Positions 1 to 8,989 are shown, numbered from the stretch's first letter. The stretch: 15,136 bases of DNA from JALZHR01 sp036389695 (GCA_036389695.1 DASVWG010000041.1:1-15136); one strand, 5' to 3'. The notes: a model not told the origin generated them from the letters alone. Numbers and translations are program-made.

Positions 1-1
1 A

Positions 2-1498
2 TTTTTTCAGGCGCAAGCCGTTTTTGCGTCGAATCCAAACGCTGCGCGGCAGCCGAAACGCGTCGTTCTTTTGCTCGACACGTCGCTTTCGATGTATGGC
101 GACAAGCTGGCGCGAGCCGTCGAAGCGATAGATTTTTTTCTGCATAATCTCACGCCCGATGACGAATTTAATTTGATTTTGTTTAACGACGCAGCCGACG
201 CATACGCCGCCGCGCCGGTCAAAGCGACGACGGAAAAAATCGAAGACGCGCTCGCGTTTATCAAAGATTACACGCTCGGCGGCGGAACGAATCTGAAAAA
301 AGGCTTGCAAGCCGCGCTCCAGCAGTCGGAAAAATTCTCGGCGGGCGAGCGTCAAATCGTTCTCGTTTCCGATGCTAACCCGACGCTGGAAACGACCTCG
401 ACAACGGAAATCGAAAAAGTTTTCGAGAATCGAAACGCCAAACTTTTCGCCTTTGCGCTCGGCGCGGACGCGGGCGTTAATCTGCTCAAAAATCTAACCG
501 AAAAAACTCGCGGCTATTTCGAGCAGGCGCGCGAAACCGAAGACATCGCGCTGCGTTTGAAAATTTTTCTCGACAAAATCGGAACGTCCGACATTTCGGA
601 TTTGAAGCTGGCGCAGGAAGCGAATTTTTACGACGTTTATTCGACCGGCGAAACTTCGTTTTTCGGCTCAAGCGCGGCTTTTGTCGGGCGCTATAAAAAA
701 GCGCGGGCGCAGGTCTTTAATTTTTCCGGCGCTTACGGCGCGCAAGAGATAAATCTTTCGCGCGAGATAAATTTGCCGGAATTTGACGAGACGCACGCTC
801 ATCTGCCGCGCGTCTGGGCGCGCGCGAAAGTGGGCGCGCTTTTGCAGTTTATGAACCGCGAAGGCGAGCGCGAAGATTACATTGCGGAAATCATACGCCT
901 TTCGGAAAAATACAAATTCGTCACGCCTTACACCGCATTTTTAGCCGCGCCGCGCGCATTGCTCCGCCCGCGCCTGATTCAGCCGGGCGACCCCGTCATT
1001 CGCGTCAAAACCGACGAATCAATCAAGGAAGTTTTCGCCGTTTTGCCTTTCGGCGAGACTTTACCTTTGAAATTTCTGGAATCGGAAAAAGTCTGGGAAA
1101 CCAGATTCTTAGCGCCCGCGTGGATGGCTGACGGCACGTATAAATGCCGTCTGCTTTTAACCGATAAAAACGGCAACGGCTACCAGGAAGAAAAAACTTT
1201 CGTCGTGGACAGCCGCGCGCCGAAAGTGAAAATCAATCTCGCCGAACGCTCCTTTCGCGCGGGCGAAACAATCAATTTAAAAGTCGCGGCGGACAGCGAC
1301 ACGAATCGCTTAAACGCCCGGATTTACGGCGCAAAACCCGTCCGGCTCGCGTGGTCGGGCAAGGAAAAATCGAACGTCGGCGCGCTCGAAATCCCCGAAA
1401 ATTTGGCTTCGGGAAAATATACGCTGACCGTCACGGCGGAAGATTTCGCGCACAATCATACGACGGAAGAATTGCAGATTGAGGTGATTGGAAAATGA
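2..1498 (+). CDS. VIT/VWA-type von Willebrand factor A domain protein, 5' end missing
   Basis: The frame is open from the left edge, so the gene starts outside the window; a TTG at 71 lies inside the VWA core strand and is not a real start. The VWA metal site (MIDAS) is complete: DTSLS (D codon at 77), the Thr of GGGTNL (codon at 287) and the Asp of LVSDANP (codon at 371). After the VWA domain comes an alpha-helical stretch ending in SEKYKFVTPYTAFLA (about 905-950). This is the hallmark C-terminal part of proteins with an N-terminal VIT domain followed by VWA, so a VIT domain is expected upstream (inference). The last 150 residues look like one or two Ig-like beta domains (for example TFVVDSRAPKV, GKYTLTVTAEDFAHN). 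Likely role: metal-dependent adhesion or scaffolding at the envelope; the substrate is unknown. It overlaps the TPR gene by ATGA, which implies translational coupling. Confidence 0.85.
   Translation, partial: FFQAQAVFASNPNAARQPKRVVLLLDTSLSMYGDKLARAVEAIDFFLHNLTPDDEFNLILFNDAADAYAAAPVKATTEKIEDALAFIKDYTLGGGTNLKKGLQAALQQSEKFSAGERQIVLVSDANPTLETTSTTEIEKVFENRNAKLFAFALGADAGVNLLKNLTEKTRGYFEQARETEDIALRLKIFLDKIGTSDISDLKLAQEANFYDVYSTGETSFFGSSAAFVGRYKKARAQVFNFSGAYGAQEINLSREINLPEFDETHAHLPRVWARAKVGALLQFMNREGEREDYIAEIIRLSEKYKFVTPYTAFLAAPRALLRPRLIQPGDPVIRVKTDESIKEVFAVLPFGETLPLKFLESEKVWETRFLAPAWMADGTYKCRLLLTDKNGNGYQEEKTFVVDSRAPKVKINLAERSFRAGETINLKVAADSDTNRLNARIYGAKPVRLAWSGKEKSNVGALEIPENLASGKYTLTVTAEDFAHNHTTEELQIEVIGK
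1480..1488 (+). promoter_or_regulatory. Strong Shine-Dalgarno site for the TPR gene
   Basis: TGAGGTGAT matches 8 of 9 bases of the ideal GGAGGTGAT and ends 6 bases before ATG 1495. It lies inside the end of the VWA gene. It is important because it fixes the TPR start at 1495 and so places the repeat-rich segment 1510-1645 inside the coding sequence. Confidence 0.75.
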
Positions 1499-3705
1499 AA
1501 CGAAGAAATTTCACCGCAAAGACACGAAGACAGAAAGAAATGCGGAACGCGGAACGCGGAACGCGGAAAGTGCAATCCATCGTTCATCGTTCATCGTTCA
1601 TCGTTTTTCTTTATCCGCGTTTATCGGCGTGTATCTGCGGTTTTGTTTTTTTGTTTTTAATTTCTTTATTTTTGAGTTCGGAAAAAACACCCTTGCTGAC
1701 GCGCGGGTTTCTGCCTTTTTCGCAGAAAGTTTCCGCCGATGATTTGAAGGACGAAATCGAAAAGGCGCTTTACACGCGGCAGGAATTTTTCGGCGCGGAA
1801 GCGATTGTGCCTTTGCCGACCGCCGAAGCGAGAGAAAATCTGGCGCGGCTTGCCGAAAAATTTTCCGGCAATGCGGAGATTTTATTGAAGCTCGCGGAGC
1901 TGAACGAAAAGCTCGGAAAATTTGACGAAGCGGAAGCGAATTTTAATTGGCTGGCTGAACAGGAGGCGGCGCGGCTCGAAGATTTGGCGGCGTTTTATCA
2001 CCGGCGCGCGCGGTTTGAAAAAGAAGCGCTCGTGCTGCGGAAAATTCTGGCGACGACCGGCGCGAAAAATCGCGCGGCGGTTTTTGAAAGATTGATTGAT
2101 TTGGCGCGGATGCACGATTTGCAGGAATATCTGAAACCGGAATTTTACGCCGAAGTGGCACAGGAAAATCCGGACGTTTTCGACATTTTTCAAAGGCTCG
2201 TGAAAAAGCTGGCGGAAGAAAAAAATTACGCCGAAGCTTTGAAATTTTTGCGGGCGGCGCGGGCGCAGTTTCCCGACGAAGAAAGCGTTTTGCTCGAAAA
2301 AGAAATCGAGATTTTGCTCGAAACAAATCAAGCGCGCGAAGCCGAAAAAATTTATCACGCGGCGTTTAATCCGTTCTGGTCGCCGGATGAAGCGGAAAAA
2401 TATTACGAGTTTTTGAGCCGGCGTGACCGCCTTCGCGCATACGGCGCGGAGCTGAAAGCGAAGTTTCGCGCCGCGCCAGCCGATTTCGACACGGGTATTC
2501 GATTGGCTCTTTATCAACAGCACGATTATGAAGGCGGAAACGATGAAATCAAACCGATAATTTTAAAGCTCGAAAAGGCGAAAACGAATTGGACGACCGA
2601 AGAAATGGTCACGGCGACGCGGCTTTTGTTGCAGGAAAACGAAGGCGAAACGGCTTCGCGTTTTCTCTACACGCTTTTCGTGCGCGAAGATTTTCAGGCA
2701 AATCCAAATTTTCGCGCGCAGATTTTATACCAGCTTTTCGAGATGTTTTCCGACGCGGAAAATCAAAAACTGCCGCTGACGAAAGGCGATTTGCGATTTT
2801 ACGAGGACGTCGCGCGAGCCGACACGAATCCGGGAATCGCGACCGGAATTCTCTCTCTGATTTTCTCCGACTCGCAGCCGCAAAGCCGGCTTCAAACGCA
2901 GGAACGCGAAGTGACGAAATATTTTAATCGCGCCGCCGCCTATCGCATTTTCGAGGAATACAAAAAAGAATTTCCGACCTCGCCGGAGCTGGCGCAGATG
3001 TATCTCGACATCGTGCGGCTTTACACGGCGACCAAGGAAACGGAAATTGCCGAAAAAACTTTGAGCGAGTTTGCCGAAAGATACGCGGATTCGACGGATT
3101 TTCCCGCCGTCGCTTTGAAATTAGCCGACGCGCTGGCGGCGACCAATCAGCCGGAAAAAGAGCGCGCGGTTTATCAAAAAGCGTTGGATTATCTCGGCAA
3201 ACAAAAACAAACGCTCGCCTCTGAAACGACTTACGCGCAGACTTCCGCAATCGACTTCAGACGAAATGACGGCATCGATATTCCGAAAGCGCAGGCAACG
3301 CCGACGCCCGACTATTATTACGAGCAAAAAAGCGTTTTTCGCGATTATCTGACGCGCGAAACCGGCGAGATTACTTACGCGGAAATGCTGGAAAGATTGG
3401 TCGCCTCGCTCGCCAAAGAAAAGAAAACGCCGGAAATTCTTGAGGTTTATTCGGCGGAAATCGCGAAACATCCGGACGAAGAATGGCTTTATGAACAGCG
3501 CCTGGCGTGGCTCGAAAAAAACTCTCTGACCGAAGAACAGACGAAAGTTTATCAAGCGGCGCTGGCGCGTTTTCAGACGCGCGGCTGGCAGGACAAGCTC
3601 GCGCGCTGGTTTCTGCGCCAGAAGCGCAGCGACGATTTCGCCGCGCTCGCCGAAGATTTAGCCGGAAAATTAAACGACGCGGAAATCGAGCAGTTTCTCG
3701 CGTAG
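1495..3705 (+). CDS. TPR-repeat protein with N-terminal hydrophobic segment, ends at in-frame TAG
   Basis: 736 residues. The start is set by the strong Shine-Dalgarno site at 1480-1488 and the ATGA overlap with the VWA gene. Residues 1-42 are basic and low-complexity (encoded by tandem repeats). Residues 43-62 form a hydrophobic segment (ICGFVFLFLISLFLSS), probably a signal anchor or signal peptide. A possible cleavage site at KVSA-DD lies about 20 residues further on, which is far for a normal signal peptide. The rest is helical hairpins of TPR type, e.g. LAELNEKLGKFDEAEANF and LLETNQAREAEKIYHAAF. Such proteins usually act as protein-protein scaffolds; here probably outside the cytoplasmic membrane with the upstream VWA protein (inference). 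The frame ends at TAG 3703-3705 in the middle of a repeat region and remains open afterwards, so this is probably the N-terminal 30% of a larger protein. Confidence 0.8.
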   Translation: MKRRNFTAKTRRQKEMRNAERGTRKVQSIVHRSSFIVFLYPRLSACICGFVFLFLISLFLSSEKTPLLTRGFLPFSQKVSADDLKDEIEKALYTRQEFFGAEAIVPLPTAEARENLARLAEKFSGNAEILLKLAELNEKLGKFDEAEANFNWLAEQEAARLEDLAAFYHRRARFEKEALVLRKILATTGAKNRAAVFERLIDLARMHDLQEYLKPEFYAEVAQENPDVFDIFQRLVKKLAEEKNYAEALKFLRAARAQFPDEESVLLEKEIEILLETNQAREAEKIYHAAFNPFWSPDEAEKYYEFLSRRDRLRAYGAELKAKFRAAPADFDTGIRLALYQQHDYEGGNDEIKPIILKLEKAKTNWTTEEMVTATRLLLQENEGETASRFLYTLFVREDFQANPNFRAQILYQLFEMFSDAENQKLPLTKGDLRFYEDVARADTNPGIATGILSLIFSDSQPQSRLQTQEREVTKYFNRAAAYRIFEEYKKEFPTSPELAQMYLDIVRLYTATKETEIAEKTLSEFAERYADSTDFPAVALKLADALAATNQPEKERAVYQKALDYLGKQKQTLASETTYAQTSAIDFRRNDGIDIPKAQATPTPDYYYEQKSVFRDYLTRETGEITYAEMLERLVASLAKEKKTPEILEVYSAEIAKHPDEEWLYEQRLAWLEKNSLTEEQTKVYQAALARFQTRGWQDKLARWFLRQKRSDDFAALAEDLAGKLNDAEIEQFLA
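1542..1569 (+). repeat. Heptamer tandem repeat GCGGAA(C/A) x4 inside coding sequence
   Basis: Three exact GCGGAAC units (1542-1548, 1549-1555, 1556-1562) are followed by GCGGAAA (1563-1569). The unit length is not a multiple of three, so a gain or loss of one unit shifts the TPR reading frame. The tract covers codons 16-25 of the TPR gene. Confidence 0.9.
1578..1605 (+). repeat. Heptamer tandem repeat CATCGTT x4 inside coding sequence
   Basis: Four exact CATCGTT units (1578, 1585, 1592, 1599), only 8 bases after the GCGGAAC tract and the same total length (28 bp). It lies in codons 28-37 of the TPR gene, directly before the hydrophobic segment. Confidence 0.9.
1611..1643 (+). repeat. Copy of the dispersed repeat arm also found at 8953-8985
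   Basis: The 33 bases here match 8953-8985 at 31 of 33 positions by direct comparison (differences at 1626 and 1632). At 8953 the same sequence is the right arm of an intergenic inverted repeat; here it is in frame and encodes the start of the TPR protein's hydrophobic segment (YPRLSACICGF). About 100 bases upstream, 1512-1537 starts with ACCGCA, the inverse of the TGCGGT at the right end, so 1512-1643 may be a whole inserted element with a different left half. Confidence 0.75.
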
Positions 3706-6700
3706 TTTATTAACGGAAACGTTTCTTCCGCGAGCGAATTTGAAAAACAGCTTTATCTGAAGCTTTATCAAACGGCGCGCGCGCGTTTTCCGCACAACAT
3801 CGCTTTCGTCAAAGGCTTGCTGCATTTTTATAAAACGAACCGGATGACGGACGATTGGCGCAAACTTTCCGCCGAATATTATTTTGAATCTAAAGAAATC
3901 CGCGAAGCTTATCTGGACGATTTGGCGGCGAAAGGCGAGCTGCGAAATTACCTGCAAAAAGCGAGCGGCGAGAGCACGATTTACGAGCTTTTTCGCGCCG
4001 ACGCTTCCGTCAGGCTTTCAAATTATGAAAACGCGATTGCGGCTTATCGAAAACTGAATGAAATTTATCCGAACACGCCGGAATTTTCCGCGCGTCTCGT
4101 CAATTTTACGCGTTCATTGGGACAGAAAAATCGCGCGTTTTTGACGGAAGCTTCAGGCGTCGCCAAATCGCAGGCGGATTTTTCGTCCGCTTTCGCCGAC
4201 TATCGAACGACGAGCGGCGAGATTTTCGCCGAGCTTGGCGATTACGCGAAAGCGCGCGAAGAATGGGAAAAATTGATTCTGACCGCGCGCGGCAATCGCG
4301 AAATTTATCTCGATACGGCAACCGTCTACTGGGATTATTTTCAATACGACGACGCGCTGCGAACGATAAAAACCCTGCGCGAAAAATTTGCCGACCAGAC
4401 GCTCTACGCTTTTGAAGCGGGCGCGATTCTGGAATCTCTGCACAAACCGCAGGAAGCCGTCGGCGAATACGTCAAAGCGCTCGGCACGCGCGAGGAAACG
4501 GAAGACGCGACGCAGAAAGACAAAGCGAAAAAACGTTTGGAGACTCTTTTCGACCGCGAAGCGGACGAAAAAAACACGGCTAAAATCGGCTTGGAAAAGG
4601 TTGTCGAAGCCGCGTTTCTAAATGAAAGCGCGAAACTTAAGGACGCTTCTTTTCCGGCTTTGGGCTACGCGGAATTTCTCTTTCAAACCGGACAAAGCGC
4701 GAAAGCCGAAAGCGTTCTGAACCGAGCGATTGCGCAAAGCCGCGACGCGGAATTTCTGGAAGAAGCGAAAGATTTTTACGCTAACGCAGAAATCAAATCG
4801 GGCGAGCGATTCGTCTTAAAACGGCTCGCCGAAATCAGCGACAGCCCGCGCCGGAAAATCAGTTATCACCTGGAGCTGGCGGAAAATTTTGAAGAAACGG
4901 GCGAGCGCGACGCGGCGAAAGCAGTTTTGACGCAGCTCGCCCGAAAGTTTCCGACAAACTTCGGCGTTTTGACCGAAACGTCCGATTTTTACTGGCGTCT
5001 GGGATTTGAAAACGAATCAATCGGGCTTTTGCAAAACTCTGTGGCGCGCAGTCGCGGCGTCTATCGCGCGCGGCTGGCGCAGAAGCTTTCCAGACGCCTG
5101 GTGCAAAGCGACCGGCTCGATTCCGCCGGGCAGATTTTGCTCAGACTCCACAACGAAAACAAATCGGACACGAATATTTTACAGGAATTGGCGGGCATCT
5201 ACGTGCGCCGGAACAAGCCCGAAGCTTTGCGAAAAATTTTCGGCGAAACCGTCGGCGCGTTGAAACAAAGCGAATCCGACCCGCTTTCTCTTGACACGCA
5301 AATCGCTGAGCTTCGCACGCAGATGATTGATGCTTTTACGCGTTTGAAAGATTATCCGGCGGCGATTGAGCAGCACATCGAAATCATCAACCGCGAGCCG
5401 GAAAATGAGGAACTGACGGAAAACGCCGTCGCCTACGTTCAGCGCTACGGCGGCGCGGAAACGCTGCTGAATTATTACCTGAAAACCAGCGCCGAAGCCT
5501 TTAAAAATTATCGCTGGAACCTTGTGCTGGCGCGAATTTACGCGGCGCACAAAGATTGGGAAAACGCGGCGAAAAATTATCGCGCGGCAATCGACAATCA
5601 GCCGGAAATGGTCGAGCTTTATCTGGCGCTCGCCGACGTCGAAACGGCAAGAAACAATTTTGACGAAGCGTTCAAAAATCTCGATACGGTTCTGGAACTG
5701 ACCAACGACGAGGCGCAATACGTCAGAAAGAAAATCGAGGTTTTGCGAAAAGCCGGACGCTTCAGGGAAATCGAAGCGGAAAAAGCGAAACTGCCTGTCG
5801 AGGCAGAAAAAAAGAACGCGCCCGTCAACCAATTTGCCGAAGCGCAAAAGCTGCAAAACACCGAAAAAGAAACGGCGCGTGCGCTTTATCGACAGGCGTT
5901 TGAAAAGCTTCTGGAAAATCCTCTCGGCGGCGAGCTTAAAGCGGCGAATATTTCGGGTTACGTCCAATCCGTACGCGAGGAAGAACCGCTCGACCGAATC
6001 AACGAAAGACTCTGGCAGCTGCGCGAAAAATTACTTGCGGTTGCCGACGCGGACAATTCAAACGAAGCGAGCGAAGCGCGAAAGCGGCTTTCAGAAGTTG
6101 ACGGCGCGTTGACCGAAGCGGTCGGCGGCATCGCCAAATCCGTCGCGACCGACGCGGAACTCGCCGCTTTGCACGAAGATTTAAAACGCCGGATTGAAAA
6201 CGTTTCGCTTCGCTCAGACCGGCACCAAACCGTCCGGCTGGTTCAGGATTTGAGCCATCGCGCGGGCTTCGGCGATTTGGAAGAAACCATTTTAATTAGA
6301 AAATCGGATGAATTGACGTTTGACAAGCCGGTTCATTTGCAAAATTTGCTCGGCTTTTACAACGAGCGCGGCGCGTATCAAAAAGCTTTCGACGCGCTGG
6401 AAAAATACGGCAGCGACAATCCGGCGCTGAAAGCCGAAACGGCGCGGCTGGCGGGCAATCGTGAAAAAGAGCTGGAAGCTTTGCGCGAAATTTACCGGAA
6501 GCCCGAAAAAATCGGCGCGGCAAGCGACGCAAATGTGACGCGTTATCTGGAAATTCTTTATGCCGACAGCCGCGACGAATTAAAATCTCTGACCGCGAAA
6601 TCTTCCGCCTTTCAGCTTCAGCTCGTCAATTTTCTGCTCGGCAAAGGCGAGCGCGATTTGGCGCACGCGGCAATCGAAAACGCGAATCTTCCGCAGGCGT

Positions 6701-8829
6701 GGAAAATTTCGCGTCACGCCGAGACTTCGCTGGCGCTGAAAGAATTTGACGAAAACGCGGAATGTTATTTTTGCGACGCCCTGCAGTTTGATTTAATCGG
6801 CAATCTCATCGCGCAAAAGCCCGACAAAAGACAGTTTTTGATAAACGACGATTGGTTTCGGCTGACGCGCGAATACGGCGAATGGCTCGACGAAAAGACA
6901 AAATCGACCGGACGAAAAGACGCGGAAAGCGGAAAATATCTGCCCGCGCTGATTGAAAATTTCCCGCACAGCGCCGACGAACAGGCAAAGCTCGGCGACT
7001 TTTATCTGGAAAGAAATCAATGGGAAAAAGCGATTGAGCATTTTCGTCTCTCCGTCGAAATCGAAGAAACCGTCACGAACTGGTCAAAATTGGGCGCGGC
7101 TTATTACGCGGCGGGCAAAAAAGATTGGGCGCGGCAGTGTTGGGAAAAGGCTCTGGACGGCGAACAAATCGGCGGCGTTCTGGCGCATTTTCGCGCTTTG
7201 CAGAAATACGGTTTGAGCGATGCGGCGCGGGAAAATCTGCCGCCGTTTATCGTCGAATTTTTGCGCGACTCCGACGCCGATAAATCCGAGGATTTTCAAA
7301 ATCTGATTCGCCTGATTGCCGCGTCTTTCGCTGACGAAACGGAAAAAGCGGCGTATTTCCGGCGGATTCTGAAAGAGCGTCCGACCGATACGTCGCTTGC
7401 CGAAATGCTCGTCAATGAATCTTTGATTGGCAAAAACCAACAGGGCGAATTTTATGAATTGTTAATCGCCCGCAGCGACGGCTTAACGAATTACGATTAC
7501 GATTCTGAGTTTACTTCCCTGCTCCAGAGAGTCTGGACGGACGCCGAATCGGTCTACGAGCAGGAAAACGATTATCAACTGGAAAAGCCCGACAGCGAGC
7601 GTTTTGAATGGCAGAAAAATTATCTCGCGTTTCTCGCGGCACAGCGCGAAAACGCTCGCGCCAAACAATTAATCGCCGAAATCGAGAAAAGCCTGAATCG
7701 TCGTTACGCGCGCCCGCGCTGGCTGCGTCTGGCGAAAATCCAGATTGAAATCCGCGAAGGAAAATTCGACGCGGCGGAAGTCGAACGTTTCGTCGGCATC
7801 ACGGTCAGCGACGCCGTGACGGAAATCAAACCGCCGAGCGTCGAGCGCTTTAACGACGTTTGGCGAGCTTTGCGCGAAGAAAAACGCGAAGCGGAAGCGG
7901 CGCAGATTTCCGAAGCGTTTTACGCCCGCAATCTCGCGCTCGAAAAATTCGACGCGGTAAATTTCAACGGTCTCGCCCGGATATTTTTTCAAAAAGGCGA
8001 GACGGAAAAAGCCGTCCGCCTGTTGCAGATGATGATTGACGCGGGCGATTTGGAGAAAAAGGAAACGGCTCTGGCGGAAGTCGCGGCGCTCGATGTTGTG
8101 AAGACGCGCAGCGCGGACGCGGCGAAGCTGGCGAGCGAAGAAACAATCGATTTAAACCGTCTAAGCTCGATAATTCTCGCCGCCGAAATCGCCGCCGAAT
8201 TTCGGCAGACGGACGCGGCAATCGCTTTTCGCCGCCAGCTGCTCGAAATGAATCCGCTCGATTCCGCGAACCGCATCGAGATTGCCAAACTTCTCATCGC
8301 GAAAGGCGAGAAACAGGAAGCCGCAAATATTTTGAACGAGATTATCAACGACCGAAACTCACCGCGCGCGTCACGCTGGCAGGCGCGAACGATTCTGAGT
8401 GAAACCGGCGAAGGCGTGGAATTTCCCGACGCGATTTTCGATGCGTCCGCGCAATTTTACAAAGGATTTTTCGCGGCGCGAAACGGTCAGAACGAAGCGG
8501 CGACGGAGTTTTTTATAAATTCTCTGATTGCCGATAAAGACGCGGAAACTGCTGCCTGCGGGCAGCTTATCAGGCTTTACGCTTTGTCGAACAAATCTTT
8601 TGCCGCGCTGAAATTTGCCGAAACCGACAAAGCGCCGAAGTCGGACGAGATGCTTCAGACGCTTTCGGAAGCGGCGGAAAAAATTGGCGATTACCTGAGA
8701 GCAATCGAATTTGAAAAAGCAAAACCGGCGGCGAGCGAGGAACGAATCCGGCATCTGCAAAATCTTTCTGACGAGAAAAATCGCCGCGCGACGGATTTAA
8801 TGTTGGATTTGGAAAACACGAGGAAATGA
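3706..8829 (+). CDS. Downstream part of the giant TPR protein, no start of its own
   Basis: The frame of the upstream TPR gene continues without any stop from 3706 to TGA 8827-8829 (1,707 residues). The first possible starts are TTG 3817 and ATG 3844; neither has a ribosome binding site, and similar helical sequence already runs through 3706-3843 (SEFEKQLYLKLYQTARARFP). I therefore read it as the rest of one protein split by TAG 3703-3705. It is packed with TPR-like helical hairpins, e.g. LARIYAAHKDWENAAKNYRA and YLALADVETARNNFDEAFKN (about 5525-5690), and LGDFYLERNQWEKAIEHFR, YYAAGKKDWARQCWEKALDG (about 6990-7160). No catalytic domain was recognised. Cysteine is very rare. Its last codons and stop fall at the edge of an inverted repeat. 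It could be translated by amber readthrough, be a dead remnant, or be intact in reality if TAG is an assembly error. Confidence 0.75.
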   Translation, partial: FINGNVSSASEFEKQLYLKLYQTARARFPHNIAFVKGLLHFYKTNRMTDDWRKLSAEYYFESKEIREAYLDDLAAKGELRNYLQKASGESTIYELFRADASVRLSNYENAIAAYRKLNEIYPNTPEFSARLVNFTRSLGQKNRAFLTEASGVAKSQADFSSAFADYRTTSGEIFAELGDYAKAREEWEKLILTARGNREIYLDTATVYWDYFQYDDALRTIKTLREKFADQTLYAFEAGAILESLHKPQEAVGEYVKALGTREETEDATQKDKAKKRLETLFDREADEKNTAKIGLEKVVEAAFLNESAKLKDASFPALGYAEFLFQTGQSAKAESVLNRAIAQSRDAEFLEEAKDFYANAEIKSGERFVLKRLAEISDSPRRKISYHLELAENFEETGERDAAKAVLTQLARKFPTNFGVLTETSDFYWRLGFENESIGLLQNSVARSRGVYRARLAQKLSRRLVQSDRLDSAGQILLRLHNENKSDTNILQELAGIYVRRNKPEALRKIFGETVGALKQSESDPLSLDTQIAELRTQMIDAFTRLKDYPAAIEQHIEIINREPENEELTENAVAYVQRYGGAETLLNYYLKTSAEAFKNYRWNLVLARIYAAHKDWENAAKNYRAAIDNQPEMVELYLALADVETARNNFDEAFKNLDTVLELTNDEAQYVRKKIEVLRKAGRFREIEAEKAKLPVEAEKKNAPVNQFAEAQKLQNTEKETARALYRQAFEKLLENPLGGELKAANISGYVQSVREEEPLDRINERLWQLREKLLAVADADNSNEASEARKRLSEVDGALTEAVGGIAKSVATDAELAALHEDLKRRIENVSLRSDRHQTVRLVQDLSHRAGFGDLEETILIRKSDELTFDKPVHLQNLLGFYNERGAYQKAFDALEKYGSDNPALKAETARLAGNREKELEALREIYRKPEKIGAASDANVTRYLEILYADSRDELKSLTAKSSAFQLQLVNFLLGKGERDLAHAAIENANLPQAWKISRHAETSLALKEFDENAECYFCDALQFDLIGNLIAQKPDKRQFLINDDWFRLTREYGEWLDEKTKSTGRKDAESGKYLPALIENFPHSADEQAKLGDFYLERNQWEKAIEHFRLSVEIEETVTNWSKLGAAYYAAGKKDWARQCWEKALDGEQIGGVLAHFRALQKYGLSDAARENLPPFIVEFLRDSDADKSEDFQNLIRLIAASFADETEKAAYFRRILKERPTDTSLAEMLVNESLIGKNQQGEFYELLIARSDGLTNYDYDSEFTSLLQRVWTDAESVYEQENDYQLEKPDSERFEWQKNYLAFLAAQRENARAKQLIAEIEKSLNRRYARPRWLRLAKIQIEIREGKFDAAEVERFVGITVSDAVTEIKPPSVERFNDVWRALREEKREAEAAQISEAFYARNLALEKFDAVNFNGLARIFFQKGETEKAVRLLQMMIDAGDLEKKETALAEVAALDVVKTRSADAAKLASEETIDLNRLSSIILAAEIAAEFRQTDAAIAFRRQLLEMNPLDSANRIEIAKLLIAKGEKQEAANILNEIINDRNSPRASRWQARTILSETGEGVEFPDAIFDASAQFYKGFFAARNGQNEAATEFFINSLIADKDAETAACGQLIRLYALSNKSFAALKFAETDKAPKSDEMLQTLSEAAEKIGDYLRAIEFEKAKPAASEERIRHLQNLSDEKNRRATDLMLDLENTRK

Positions 8830-8989
8830 AACCGCAGATGAACACAGATAAACGCAGATTAATTAACCGAGGATAAAGGGGATGAACAGGGATTTTCATT
8901 AATTTCTTTTTATCCCTGTCAATCCCCTTTATCCTCGGTTAATTTCTTCTTCTTATCCGCGTTTATCTGCGTGAATCTGCGGTTTCATT
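8825..8989. repeat. Nested intergenic inverted repeat (two-part arms)
   Basis: The outer arms begin AATGAAACCGCAGAT (8825 on) and end with its near-complement at 8975-8989. The inner arms 8862-8893 and 8912-8943 are complementary at 30 of 32 positions (core TTAACCGAGGATAAAGGGGA). The loop is short and AT-rich (8894-8911). Transcribed, it would form a long hairpin after the TPR gene and may slow or stop transcription or protect the 3' end; there is no clear U-run of a classic terminator. The left arm includes the TGA stop of the TPR gene. The right arm has a second copy at 1611-1643, so this is a dispersed repeat. Confidence 0.85.

Noticed and set aside
1542..1605. CRISPR-like array
   Set aside because: Units are 7 bp in direct tandem without spacers.
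1488..1742. 84-residue frame overlapping the TPR start in another frame
   Set aside because: It starts at a TTG without its own ribosome binding site and is open only because the heptamer tracts and repeat lack stops; it is relevant only as the out-of-frame product after a tract change.
1882..2523. Long antisense open frames, e.g. here and at 5179-5967 on the - strand
   Set aside because: Their translations are rich in Arg, Phe and Gln with no domain pattern, as expected from the reverse of GAA/AAA/GCG-rich TPR codons.
3703..3705. TAG reassigned to an amino acid in this organism
   Set aside because: Only one TAG is available in the window as evidence, and a simple point change explains it; not enough support for a code change.
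8825..8989. Classic Rho-independent terminator
   Set aside because: The hairpin is far longer than usual and not followed by a U-run; the same holds for the palindromes at 10763 and 13158.
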